A stretch of DNA of 60,000 nt, from NCBI RefSeq assembly GCF_963678635.1, contig NC_087067.1, positions 33,456,401 through 33,516,400 of the forward strand, read 5' to 3'. Shown in pieces: positions 48,213-59,870 of this stretch. Positions within the stretch are counted from its first letter, which is position 1, and each line of letters starts with the position of its first letter. Below the pieces are notes generated by a model. The model ran no database searches, was not told the DNA's origin, and saw only the letters and a program-made list of their open reading frames with translations. This DNA comes from Symsagittifera roscoffensis (Eukaryota; Xenacoelomorpha; Acoela; Convolutidae). A program made the translations under genes and the position numbers.

Positions 48213-48370
48213 ATTAGGCTAAAAGCAACTGACAGTATCCTGGCTGGTATTCAATCATATGCCACTTACAGTGGATGTGCGGCTATCATGCCATAGATGG
48301 TCATTCAAGGCACCTTGTACACGCTCCATAGGTTTTGACCAGCTGATTTGGCCATAAAACACATTGGGCC
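48213..48370. other. Conserved spacer block (representative copy, upstream of gene 35)
   Basis: This stretch of about 158 bp runs from ggctaaaagcaact to cacattgggcc and lies at about -344 to -187 of gene 35. It recurs in every complete unit. By eye I find roughly 20-25 single changes over about 45 copies, as few per base as in the 5S genes (about 27 over 43 copies of 120 nt) and clearly fewer than in the A/T-rich subrepeats. It contains small palindromes (catatg, ccacttacagtgg, ccatagatgg). It could be an upstream control element or part of another transcript. No known RNA family is recognised. Confidence 0.45.
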
Positions 48371-48473
48371 AAAAAAATTCCAAACAATGTCAATTTTCAG
48401 TATTTTGTTTGAAATGCATAAATTATAACGTGAGCGTGCAAAGTTTTACATGGTATAAGAGCATATTTTTACT

Positions 48474-48483
48474 CTCGCGCGAG
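48474..48483. promoter_or_regulatory. CTCGCGCGAG palindrome (representative copy, upstream of gene 35)
   Basis: A perfect 10-bp CpG-rich palindrome at -83 to -74 of gene 35, in otherwise AT-rich DNA. It is present at the same offset in most units, with single-base forms such as ctcacgcgag and cttgcgcgag in a few. It may be a protein-binding site; this is inference. Confidence 0.35.
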
Positions 48484-48556
48484 GGCGAGTGTTTTAAAAG
48501 TAATGTACATAGACATAAGCTAGTAAGGATATAAATGAAAGCGGAGTAAATCAAAT

Positions 48557-48676
48557 GCCTACGACCATACCATGTTGAATGCACCGGTTCTCGTCCGATC
48601 ACCGAAGTTAAGCAACATTGGGCCTGGTTAGTACTTGGATGGGAGACCGCCTGGGAACACCAGGTGTTGTAGGCTT
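48557..48676 (+). rRNA. 5S ribosomal RNA, gene 35
   Basis: Consensus body, T4 terminator at 48675-48678 with back-up T-runs at 48699 and 48705, TATAAA at 48530. The spacer is 1,159 bp. Its variants (aatcaagcgtgg, ctcaagacaattcc, gaccctaatttcgg) recur in the spacer of gene 42. Confidence 0.98.
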
Positions 48677-48717
48677 TTATTTAAAGCAAAAGTAATTCTT
48701 TTACTTTTATGCGCTAA

Positions 48718-48906
48718 GAGTTATTGCTGTTTAAAGTTCGGTGATGTCAAAAAGTTAAGCCTAATCGAGCGTGGTGCAAAAATTTTCAATGGGTCAAATT
48801 TTGGCCAAAACAAAAGAAAACCGAAAATTTTTTTTTGCAGTATCAATTTTGTGTACAATCAGCTGCTGATAGGTCAAAAATAATGGAGATAACTTTTGGG
48901 GTCTTT
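48718..48906 (+). repeat. Spacer subrepeat A (representative, unit 35)
   Basis: 189 bp starting gagttattgctgtttaaag and containing ttcggtgatgtcaaaaagtt and aagcctaatcgagcgtggtg. It is the first of three direct subrepeats. Confidence 0.8.
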
Positions 48907-49091
48907 GAGTTATAGCCTTTTGAATTTCGGTGATGTCAAAAAAATAAGCCCAATCGAGCCTGGTGAATTGCGCGAACGGCCATAACTTGCCCAAAAATTT
49001 TAAAATTTCCAAATTTTATTATTTGGATCACAAGATCATAGTCAAATCTTGGGGGACTGAGAAAATGAACCAATTTCGTCGGTCCAACACA
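48907..49091 (+). repeat. Spacer subrepeat B (representative, unit 35)
   Basis: 185 bp starting gagttatagccttttgaa and containing ttcggtgatgtcaaaaaaat and aagcccaatcgagcctggtg. Most similar to A and C in its first 65 bp. Confidence 0.8.
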
Positions 49092-49275
49092 AAGTTATAA
49101 GCTTTTGAAATCTCGGTGATACCAAAAAGTTAAGCCTAATCAAGCGTGGTGCAAAAAATGAAATTTTCAAAATTATTGTTTTTTTTTCCTTCAAAGTTCA
49201 TTTTTTTCATCTCGTTTCATAAATTTGAGCTCAAGACAATTCCAACGAGCCCAAAACGACGTTTGTAGCTCAAGT
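49092..49275 (+). repeat. Spacer subrepeat C (representative, unit 35)
   Basis: About 184 bp starting aagttataagcttttgaa and containing ctcggtgataccaaaaagtt and aagcctaatcaagcgtggtg. The 3' limit is approximate. A long T-run here varies in length from unit to unit. Confidence 0.7.
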
Positions 49276-49835
49276 GTACGTGGAGTAATCATCAGTTGAA
49301 ATTTTGGGGGGACCCTAATTTCGGCCATTTTGGACGAAATTCGGCCTAAAAGCTAACTTTTAAGTTAGTGCAATTTTTTTTCTTGCATTTTTCAAGAGAA
49401 TTTGGCTGCCCTCCGCTGTCGCAGAGTGCATTCAAAGAAAACTTATCAAATAGATTTGAATACTTACCTATTAATTAAGTTTGTCACAACAATTAGGCTA
49501 AAAGCAACTGACAGTATCCTGGCTGGTATTCAATCATATGCCACTTACAGTAGATGTGCGGCTATCATGCCATAGATGGTCATTCAAGGCACCTTGTACA
49601 CGCTCCATAGGTTTTGACCAGCTGATTTGGCCATAAAACACATTGGGCCAAAAAAATTCCAAACAATGTCAATTTTCAGTATTTTGTTTGAAATGCATAA
49701 ATTATAACGTGAGCGTGCAAAATCTTACATGGTATAAGAGCATATTTTTACTCTCGCGCGAGGGCGAGTGTTTTAAAAGTAATGTACATAGACATAAGCT
49801 AGTAAGGATATAAATGAAAGCGGAGTAAACCAAAT

Positions 49836-49955
49836 GCCTACGACCATACCATGTTGAATGCACCGGTTCTCGTCCGATCACCGAAGTTAAGCAACATTGG
49901 GCCTGGTTAGTACTTGGATGGGAGACCGCCTGGGAACACCAGGTGTTGTAGGCTT
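49836..49955 (+). rRNA. 5S ribosomal RNA, gene 36
   Basis: Consensus body. Upstream reads gtaaaccaaatg. The spacer is 1,159 bp and shares rare variants with the remnant unit at 33388-34507. Confidence 0.98.
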
Positions 49956-51114
49956 TTATTTAAAGCAAAAGTAATTCTTTTACTTTTATGCGCTAAGAGT
50001 TATTGCTGTTTAAAGTTCGGTGATGTCAAAAAGTTAAGCCTAATCGAGCGTGGTGCAAAAATTTTCAATGGGTCAAATTTTGGCCAAAACAAAAGAAAAT
50101 CGAAAAATTTCTTTTGCAGTATCAATTTTGTGTACAATCAGCTGCTGATAGGTCAAAAATAATGGAGATAACTTTTGGGGTCTTTGAGTTATAGTCTTTT
50201 GAATTTCGGTGATGTCAAAAAAATAAGCCCAATCGAGCCTGTTGAATTGCGCGAACGGCCATAACTTGCCCAAAAATTTTAAAATTTCCGAATTTTATTA
50301 TTTGGATCACAAGATCATAGTCAAATCTTGGGGGACTGAGAAAATGAACCAATTTCGTAGGTCTAACACAAAGTTATAAGCTTTTGAAATCTCGGTGATA
50401 CCAAAAAGTTAAGCCTAATCGAGCGTGGTGCAAAAAATGAAATTTTCAAAATTTTTGTTTTTTTTTCGTTCAAAGTTCATTTTTTTCATCTCGTTTCATA
50501 AATTTGAGCTCAGTACAATTCCAACGAGCCCAAAATGACGTTTGTAGCTCAAGTGTACGTGGAGTAATCATCAGTTGAAAATTTGGGGGGACCCGAATTT
50601 CGGCCATTTTGGACGAAAATCGGCCTAAAAGCTAACTTTTAAGTTAGTGAAATTTTTTTTCTTGCACTTTTCAAGAGAATTGGGCTGCCCTCCGCTGTCG
50701 CAGAGTGCATTCAAAGAAAATCAATCAAATAGATTTGAATACTTACCTATTTAATAAGTTTATCACAACAATTAGGCTAAAAGCAACTGACAGTATCCTG
50801 GCTGGTATTCAATCATATGCCACTTACAGTGGATGTGCGGCTATCATGCCATAGATGGTCATTCAAGGCACCTTGTACACGCTCCATAGGTTTTGACCAG
50901 CTGATTTGGCCATAAAACACATTGGGCCAAAAAAATTCCAAACAATGTCAATTTTCAGTATTTTGTTTGAAATGCATAAACTATAACGTGAGCGTGCAAA
51001 ATCTTACATGGTATAAGAGCATATTTTTACTATCGCGCGAGGGCGAGTGTTTTAAAAGTAATGTACATAGACATAAGCTAGTAAGGATATAAATGAAAGC
51101 GGAATAAATCAAAT

Positions 51115-51234
51115 GCCTACGACCATACCATGTTGAATGCACCGGTTCTCGTCCGATCACCGAAGTTAAGCAACATTGGGCCTGGTTAGTACTTGGATGG
51201 GAGACCGCCTGGGAACACCAGGTGTTGTAGGCTT
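51115..51234 (+). rRNA. 5S ribosomal RNA, gene 37
   Basis: Consensus body. The spacer is 1,158 bp, with agccttgtgaattg, catactcaaatc and ttaagactaatcg shared with gene 40. Confidence 0.98.
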
Positions 51235-52392
51235 TTATTTAAAGCAAAAGTAGTTCTTTTACTTTTATGCGCTAAGAGTTATTGCTGTTTAAAATTCGGT
51301 GATGTCAAAAAGTTAAGCCTAATCGAGCGTGGTGCAAAAATTTTCAATGGGTCAAATTTTGGCCAAAACAAAATAAAAAAAAAAAATTTATTTTGCAGTA
51401 TCAATTTTGTGTACAATCAGCTGCTGATAGGTCAAAAATAATGGAGATAACTTTTGGGGTCTTTGAGTTATAGCCTTTTGAATTTCGGTGATGTCAAAAA
51501 AATAAGCCCAATCGAGCCTTGTGAATTGCGCGAACGGCCATAACTTGCCCAAAAATTTTAAAATTTCCAAATTTTATTATTTGGATCACAAGATCATACT
51601 CAAATCTTGGGGGACTGAGAAAATGAACCAATTTCGTCGGTCCAACACAGAGTTATAAGCTTCTGAAATCTCGGTGATACCAAAAAGTTAAGACTAATCG
51701 AGCGTGGTGCAAAAAATTAAATTTTCAAAATTTTTGTTTTTTTTTCGTTCAAAGTTCCTTTTTTTCATCTTGTTTCATAAATTTCAGCTCAGGACAATTC
51801 CAACGAGCCCAAAACGACGTTTGTAGCTCAAGTGTACGTGGAGTAATCATCAGTTGAAAATTTGGGGGGACCCGAATTTCGGCCATTTTGGACGAAAATC
51901 GGCCTAAAAGCTAACTTTTACGTTAGTGCAATTTTTTTCTTGCACTTTTCAAGAGAATTGGGCTGCCCTCCGCTGTCGCAGAGTGCATTCAAAGAAAACT
52001 TATCAAATAGATTTGAATACTTACCTATTTAATAAGTTTATCACAACAATTAGGCTAAAAGCAACTGACAGTATCCTGGCTGGTATTCAATCAAATGCCA
52101 CTTACAGTGGATGTGCGGCTATCATGCCATAGATGGTCATTCAAGGCACCTTGTACACGCTCCATAGGTTTTGACCAGCTGATTTGGCCATAAAACACAT
52201 TGGGCCAAAAAAATTCCAAACAATGTCAATTTTCAGTATTTTGTTTGAAATGCATAAATTATAACGTGAGCGTGCAAAATTTTACATGGTATAAGAGCAT
52301 ATTTTTACTCTCGCGCGAGGGCGAGTGTTTTAAAAGTAATGTACATAGACATAAGCTAGTAAGGATATAAATGAAAGCGGAGTAACTCAAAT

Positions 52393-52512
52393 GCCTACGA
52401 CCATGCCATGTTGAATGCACCGGTTCTCGTCCGATCACCGAAGTTAAGCAACATTGGGCCTGGTTAGTACTTGGATGGGAGACCGCCTGGGAACACCAGG
52501 TGTTGTAGGCTT
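52393..52512 (+). rRNA. 5S ribosomal RNA, gene 38
   Basis: Full length with A13G (ccatGccatg), outside the promoter boxes. The spacer is 1,136 bp because of a small deletion in subrepeat B near 52835 and minor losses elsewhere. Confidence 0.97.
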
Positions 52513-53648
52513 TTAATTAAAGCAAAAGTAATTCTTTTACTTTTATGCGCTAAGAGTTATTGCTGTTTAAAGTTCGGTGATGTCAAAAAGTTAAGCCTAA
52601 TCGAGCGTGGTGCAAAAATTTTCAATGGGTCAAATTTTGGCCAAAACAAAAGAAAACCGAAAAATTTCCTTTGCAGTATCAATTTTGTGTACAATCACCT
52701 GCTGATAGGTCAAAAATGATGGAGATAACTTTTGGGGTCTTTGAGTTATAGCCTTTTGAATTTCGGTGATGTCAAAAAAATAAGCCCAATCGAGCCTGGT
52801 GAATTGCGCGAACGGCCATAACTTGCCCAAAAATTTTATTATTTGGATCACAAGATCATAGTCAAATCTTGGGGGACTGATAAAATGAACCAATTTCGTC
52901 GGTCCAACACAAATTTATAAGCTTTTGAAATCTCGGTGATACCAAAAAGTTAAGCCTAATCGAGCGTGGTGCAAAAAATGAAATTTTTAAATTTTTTTTT
53001 TCGTTCAAAGTTCATTTTTTTCATCTTGTTTCATAAATTTGAGCTCAGGACAATTCCAACGAGCCCAAAACGACGTTTGTAGCTCAAGTGTACGTGGAGT
53101 AATCATCAGTTGAAAATTTGGGGGGACCCGAATTTCGGCCATTTTGGACGAAAATCGGCCTAAAAGCTAACTTTTAATTTAGTGCAATTTTTTTTCTTGC
53201 ATTTTTCAAGAGAATTGGGCTGCCCTCCGCTGTCGCAGAGTGCATTCAAAGAAAACTTATCAAATAGATTTGAATACTTACCTATTTAATAAGTTTATGA
53301 CAACAATTAGGCTAAAAAAACTGACAGTATCCTGGCTGGTATTCAATCATATGCCACTTACAGTGGATGTGCGGCTATCATGCCATAGATGGTCATTCAA
53401 GGCACCTTGTACACGCTCCATAGGTTTTGACCAGCTGATTTGGCCATAAAACACATTGGGCCAAAAAAATTCCAAACAATGTCAATTTTCAGTATTTTGT
53501 TTGAAATGCATAAATTATAACGTGAGCGTGCAAAATTTTACATAGTATAAGAGCATATTTTTACTCTCGCGCGAGGGCGAGTGTTTTAAAAGTAATGTAC
53601 ATAGACATAAGCTAATAAGGATATAAATGAAAGCGGAGTAACTCAAAT

Positions 53649-53768
53649 GCCTACGACCATACCATGTTGAATGCACCTGTTCTCGTCCGATCACCGAAGT
53701 TAAGCAACATTGGGCCTGGTTAGTATTTGGATGGGAGACCGCCTGGGAACACCAGGTGTTGTAGGCTT
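53649..53768 (+). rRNA. 5S ribosomal RNA, gene 39
   Basis: Full length with G30T and C78T. Neither lies in the A-box; C78T is just before the C-box. The spacer is 1,154 bp. Confidence 0.96.
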
Positions 53769-54922
53769 TTATTTAAAGCAAAAGGTAATTCTTTTACTTT
53801 CATGCGCTAAGAGTTATTGCTGTTTAAAGTTCGGTGATGTCAAAAAGTTAAGCCTAATCGAGCGTGGTGCAAAAATTTTCAATGGGTCAAATTTTGGCCA
53901 AAACAAAAGAAAACCGAAAAATTTCTTTTGCAGTATCATTTTTGTGTACAATCAGCTGCTGATAGGTCAAAAATAATGGAGATAACTTTTGGGGTCTTTG
54001 AGTTATAGCCTTTTGAATTTCGGTGATGTCAAAAAAATAAGCCCAATCGAGCCTGGTGAATTGCGCGAACGGCCATAACTTGCCCAAAAATTTTAAAATT
54101 TCCAAATTTTATTATTTGGATCACAAGATCATAGTCAAATCTTGGGGGACTGAGAAAATGAACCAATTTCGTCGGTCCAACACAAAGTTATAAGCTTTTG
54201 AAATCTCGGTGATACCAAAAAGTTAAGCCTAATCGAGCGTGGTGCAAAAAATGAAATTTTTAAATTTTTTTTTTCGTTCAAAGTTCATTTTTTTCATCTC
54301 GTTTCATAAATTTGAGCTCAGGACAATTCTAACGAGCCCAAAACGACGTTTCTAGCTCAAGTGTACGTGGAGTAATCATCAGTTGAAAATTTGGGGGGAC
54401 CCGAATTTCGGCCATTTTGGACGAAAATCGGCCTAAAAGCTAACTTTTAAGTTAGTGAAATTTTTTTTCTTGCACTTTTCAAGAGAATTGGGCTGCCCTC
54501 CGCTGTCGCAGAGTGCATTCAAAGAAAACTTATCAAATAGATTTGAATACTTACCTATTTAATAAGTTTATCACAACAATTAGGCTAAAAGCAACTGACA
54601 GTATCCTGGCTGGTATTCAATCATATGCCACTTACAGTGGATGTGCGGCTATCATGCCATAGATGGTCATTCAAGGCACCTTGTACACGCTCCATAGGTT
54701 TTGACCAGCTGATTTGGCCATAAAACACATTGGGCCAAAAAAATTCCAAACAATGTCAATTTTCAGTATTTTGATTGAAATGCATAAATTATAACGTGAG
54801 CGTGCAAAAACTTACATGATATAAGAGCATATTTTTACTCTCGCGCGAGGGCGAGTGTTTTAAAAGTAATGTACATAGACATAAGCTAGTAAGGATATAA
54901 ATGAAAGCGGAGTAAATCAAAT

Positions 54923-55042
54923 GCCTACGACCATACCATGTTGAATGCACCGGTTCTCGTCCGATCACCGAAGTTAAGCAACATTGGGCCTGGTTAGTAC
55001 TTGGATGGGAGACCGCCTGGGAACACCAGGTGTTGTAGGCTT
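54923..55042 (+). rRNA. 5S ribosomal RNA, gene 40
   Basis: Consensus body. The spacer is 1,156 bp, the trimer partner of gene 37. Confidence 0.98.
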
Positions 55043-56198
55043 TTATTTAAAGCAAAAGTAATTCTTTTACTTTTATGCGCTAAGAGTTATTGCTGTTTAA
55101 AATTCGGTGATGTCAAAAAGTTAAGCCTAATCGAGCGTGGTGCAAAAATTTTCAATGGGTCAAATTTTGGCCAAAACAAAAGAAAACCGAAAAATTTCTT
55201 TTCAGTATCAATTTTGTGTACAATCAGCTGCTGATAGGTCAAAAATAATGGAGATAACTTTTGGGGTCTTTGAGTTATAGCCTTTTGAATTTCGGTGATG
55301 TCAAAAAAATAAGCCCAATCGAGCCTTGTGAATTGCGCGAACGGCCATAACTTGCCCAAAAATTTTAAAATTTCCAAATTTTATTATTTGGATCACAAGA
55401 TCATACTCAAATCTTGGGGGACTGAGAAAATGAACCAATTTCGTCGGTCCAACACAAAGTTATAAGCTTTTGAAATCTCGGTGATACCAAAAAGTTAAGA
55501 CTAATCGAGCGTGGTGCAAAAAATGAAATTTTCAAAATTTTTGTTTTTTTTTCGTTCAAAGTTCCTTTTTTTCATCTCGTTTCATAAATTTGAGCTCAGG
55601 ACAATTCCAACGAGCCCAAAACGACGTTTGTAGCTCAAGTGTACGTGGAGTAATCATCAGTTGAAAATTTGGGGGGACCCGAATTTCGGCCATTTTGGAC
55701 GAAAATCGGCCTAAAAGCTAACTTTTAAGTTAGTGCAATTTTTTTCTTGCACTTTTCAAGAGAATTGGGCTGCCCTCCGCTGTCGCAGAGTGCATTCAAA
55801 GAAAACTTATCAAATAGATTTGAATACTTACCTATTTAATAAGTTTATCACAACAATTAGGCTAAAAGCAACTGACAGTATCCTGGCTGGTATTCAATCA
55901 TATGCCACTTACAGTGGATGTGCGGCTATCATGCCATAGATGGTCATTCAAGGCACCTTGTACACGCTCCATAGGTTTTGACCAGCTGATTTGGCCATAA
56001 AACACATTGGGCCAAAAAAGTTCCAAACAATGTCAATTTTCAGTATTTTGTTTGAAATGCAAAAATTATAACGTGAGCGTGCAAAATTTTACATGGTATA
56101 AGAGCATATTTTACTCTCGCGCGAGGGCGAGTGTTTTAAAAGTAATGTACATAGACATAAGCTAGTAAGGATATAAATGAAAGCGGAGTAACTCAAAT

Positions 56199-56318
56199 GC
56201 CTACGACCATACCATGTTGAATGCACCGGTTCTCGTCCGATCACCGAAGTTAAGCAACATTGGGCCTGGTTAGTACTTGGATGGGAGACCGCCTGGGAAC
56301 ACCAGGTGTTGTAGGCTT
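56199..56318 (+). rRNA. 5S ribosomal RNA, gene 41
   Basis: Consensus body. The spacer is 1,150 bp, the trimer partner of gene 38. The T-rich stretch after subrepeat C is altered (tttctcatttttttttttc near 56810). Confidence 0.98.
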
Positions 56319-57468
56319 TTAATTAAAGCAAAAGTAATTCTTTTACTTTTATGCGCTAAGAGTTATTGCTGTTTAAAGTTCGGTGATGTCAAAAAGTTAA
56401 GCCTAATCGAGCGTGGTGCACAAATTTTCAATGGGTCAAATTTTGGCCAAAACAAAAGAAAACCGAAAAATTTCCTTTGCAGTATCAATTTTGTGTACAA
56501 TCAGCTGCTGATAGGTCAAAAATGATGGAGATAACTTTTGGGGTCTTTGAGTTATAGCCTTTTGAATTTCGGTGATGTCAAAAAAATAAGCCCAATCGAG
56601 CCTGGTGAATTGCGCGAACGGCCATAACTTGCCCAAAAATTTTAAAATTTCCAAATTTTATTATTTGGATCACAAGATCATAGTCAAATCTTGGGGGACT
56701 GATAAAATGAACCAATTTCGTCGGTCCAACACAAAGTTATAAGCTTTTGAAATCTCGGTGATACCAAAAAGTTAAGCCTAATCGAGCGTGGTGCAAAAAA
56801 TGAAATTTTCTCATTTTTTTTTTTCAAAGTTCATTTTTTTCATCTTGTTTCATAAATTTGAGCTCAGGACAATTCCAACGAGCCCAAAACGACGTTTGTA
56901 GCTCAAGTGTACGTGGAGTAATCATCAGTTGAAAATTTGGGGGGACCCGAATTTCGGCCATTTTGGACGAAATTCGGCCTAAAAGCTAACTTTTAAATTA
57001 GTGCAATTTTTTTTCTTGCATTTTTCAAGAGAATTTGGCTGCCCTCCGCTGTCGCAGAGTGCATTCAAAGAAAACTTATCAAATAGATTTGAATACTTAC
57101 CTATTTAATAAGTTTATCACAACAATTAGGCTAAAAGCAACTGACAGTATCCTGGCTGGTATTCAATCATATGCCACTTACAGTGGATGTGCGGCTATCA
57201 TGCCATAGATGGTCATTCAAGGCACCTTGTACACGCTCCATAGGTTTTGACCAGCTGATTTGGCCATAAAACACATTGGGCCAAAAAAATTCCAAACAAT
57301 GTCAATTTTCAGTATTTTGTTTGAAATGCATAAATTATAACGTGAGCGTGCAAAATTTTACATGGTATAAGAGCATATTTTTACTCTCGCGCGAGGGCGA
57401 GTGTTTTAAAAGTAATGTACATAGACATAAGCTAGTAAGGATATAAATGAAAGCGGAGTAACTCAAAT

Positions 57469-57588
57469 GCCTACGACCATACCATGTTGAATGCACCGGT
57501 TCTCGTCCGATCACCGAAGTTAAGCAACATTGGGCCTGGTTAGTACTTGGATGGGAGACCGCCTGGGAATACCAGGGGTTGTAGGCTT
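57469..57588 (+). rRNA. 5S ribosomal RNA, gene 42
   Basis: Full length with C102T and T109G (aataccagggg), both 3' of the C-box in the helix IV/V region. The spacer is 1,159 bp, resembling that of gene 35. Confidence 0.96.
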
Positions 57589-58747
57589 TTATTTAAAGCA
57601 AAAGTAATTCTTTTACTTTTATGCGCTAAGAGTTATTGCTGTTTAAAGTTCGGTGATGTCAAAAAGTTAAGCCTAATCGAGCGTGGTTCAAAAATTTTCA
57701 ATGGGTCAAATTTTGGCCAAAACAAAAGAAAATCGAAAAATTTTTTTTGCAGTATCAATTTTGTGTACAATCAGCTGCTGATAGGTCAAAAATAATGGAG
57801 ATAACTTTTGGGGTCTTTGAGTTATAGCCTTTTGAATTTCGGTGATGTCAAAAAAATAAGCCCAATCGAGCCTGGTGAATTGCGCGAACGGCCATAACTT
57901 GCCCAAAAATTTTAAAATTTCCAAATTTTATTATTTGGATCACAAGATCATAGTCAAATCTTGGGGGACTGAGAAAATGAACCAATTTCGTCGGTCCAAC
58001 ACAAAGTTTTAAGCTTTTGAAATCTCGGTGATACCAAAAAGTTAAGCCTAATCAAGCGTGGTGCAAAAAATGAAATTTTCAAAATTTTTGTTTTTTTTTC
58101 CTTCAAAGTTCATTTTTTTCATCTCGTTTCATAAATTTGAGCTCAAGACAATTCCAACGAGCCCAAAACGACGTTTGTAGCTCAAGTGTACGTGGAGTAA
58201 TCATCAGTTGAAAATTTGGGGGGACCCTAATTTCGGCCATTTTGGACGAAATTCGGCCTAAAAGCTAACTTTTAAGTTAGTGCAATTTGTTTTCTTGCAT
58301 TTTTCAAGAGAATTTGGCTGCCCTCCGCTGTCGCAGAGTGCATTCAAAGAAAACTTATCAAATAGATTTGAATACTTACCTATTTAATAAGTTTATCACA
58401 ACAATTAGGCTAAAAGCAACTGACAGTATCCTGGCTGGTATTCAATCATATGCCACTTACAGTGGATGTGCGGCTATCATGCCATAGATGGTCATTCAAG
58501 GCACCTTGTACACGCTCCATAGGTTTTGACCAGCTGATTTGGCCATAAAACACATTGGGCCAAAAAAATTCCAAACAATGTCAATTTTCAGTCTTTTGTT
58601 TGAAATGCATAAATTATAACGTGAGCGTGCAAAATTTTACATGGTATAAGAGCATATTTTTACTCTCGCGCGAGGGCGAGTGTTTTAAAAGTAATGTACA
58701 TAGACATAAGCTAGTAAGGATATAAATGAAAGCGGAGTAAATCAAAT

Positions 58748-58867
58748 GCCTACGACCATACCATGTTGAATGCACCGGTTCTCGTCCGATCACCGAAGTT
58801 AAGCAACATTGGGCCTGGTTAGTACTTGGATGGGAGACCGCCTGGGAAAACCAGGTGTTGTAGGCTT
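58748..58867 (+). rRNA. 5S ribosomal RNA, gene 43
   Basis: Full length with C102A (gggaaAaccagg). It is the last intact gene in the window. The spacer runs to about 59870 and is then fused to the subrepeat-A region of another unit. Confidence 0.96.
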
Positions 58868-59870
58868 CTATTTAAAGCAAAAGTAATTCTTTTACTTTTA
58901 TGCGCTAAGAGTTATTGCTGTTTAAAGTTCGGTGATGTCAAAAAGTTTAGCCTAATCGAGCGTGGTGCAAAAATTTTCAATGGGTCAAATTTTGGCCAAA
59001 ACAAAAGAAAACCGAAAAATTTCTTTTGCAGTATCAATTTTGTGTACAATCAGCTGCTGATAGGTCAAAAATAATGGAGATAACTTTTGGGGTCTTTGAG
59101 TTATAGCCTTTTGAATTTCGGTGATGTCAAAAAAATAAGCCCAATCGAGCCTGGTGAATTGCGCGAACGGCCATAACTTGCCCAAAAATTTTAAAATTTC
59201 CAAATTTTATTATTTGGATCACAAGATCATAGTCAAATCTTGGGGGAGAGAAAATGAACCAATTTCGTCGGTCCAACACAAAGTTATAAGCTTTTGAAAT
59301 CTCGGTGATACCAAAAAGTTCAGCCTAATCGAGCGTGGTGCAAAAAATGAAATTTTCAAAATTTTTGTTTTTTTTTCGTTCAAAGTTCATTTTTTTCATC
59401 TCGTTTCATAAATTTGAGCTCAGGACAATTCCAACGAGCCTAAAACGACGTTTGTAGCTCAAGTGTACGTGGAGTAATCATCAGTTGAAAGTTTGGGGGG
59501 ACCCGAATTTCGGCCATTTTGGACGAAAATCGGCCTAAAAGCTAACTTTTAAGTTAGTGCAATTTTTTTTCTTGCATTTTTCAAGAGAATTGGGCTGCCC
59601 TCCGCTGTCGCAGAGTGCATTCAAAGGAAACTTATCAAATATATTTGAATACTTACCTATTTAATAAGTTTATCACAACAATTAGGCTAAAAGCAACTGA
59701 CAGTATCCTGGCTGGTATTCAATCATATGCCACTTACAGTGGATGTGCGGCTATCATGCCATAGATGGTCATTCAAGGCACCTTGTACACGCTCCATAGG
59801 TTTTGACCAGCTGATTTGGCCATAAAACACATTGGGCCAAAAAAATTCCAAACAATGTCAATTTTCAGTC

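Larger units (their letters stand above)
43444..48556 (+). repeat. Dimeric higher-order repeat (genes 31-34)
   Basis: Spacers after genes 31 and 33 share ttaagagagtgc and gagtggttcaaag (2,558 bp apart). Spacers after genes 32 and 34 share cgctgtggcagag and ttttttccatcttg. The pair 31-32 therefore seems to have been duplicated as 33-34. Confidence 0.7.
51115..58747 (+). repeat. Trimeric higher-order repeat (genes 37-42)
   Basis: Unit 37 matches unit 40 (ttaagactaatcg, catactcaaatc, agccttgtgaattg) and unit 38 matches unit 41 (ttttaattaaagc, aaatttcctttgcag, aaaatgatggag, gactgataaaatg), with spacings of 3,808 and 3,806 bp. Units 39 and 42 match less clearly. A block of three units seems to have been duplicated. 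Confidence 0.65.

Noticed and set aside
48213-48370. A tRNA gene in the conserved spacer block
   Set aside because: No B-box (GGTTCGAATCC-like) or cloverleaf is found on either strand.
452-59203. Recurrent open frames of 66-96 codons, once per unit on both strands (starting MDGRPPGN on plus and MEILKFLGK on minus)
   Set aside because: They begin inside the 5S gene or run through the spacer subrepeats, recur with the unit period, have variable ends caused by homopolymer indels, and show no domain. They are read-throughs of non-coding repeats.
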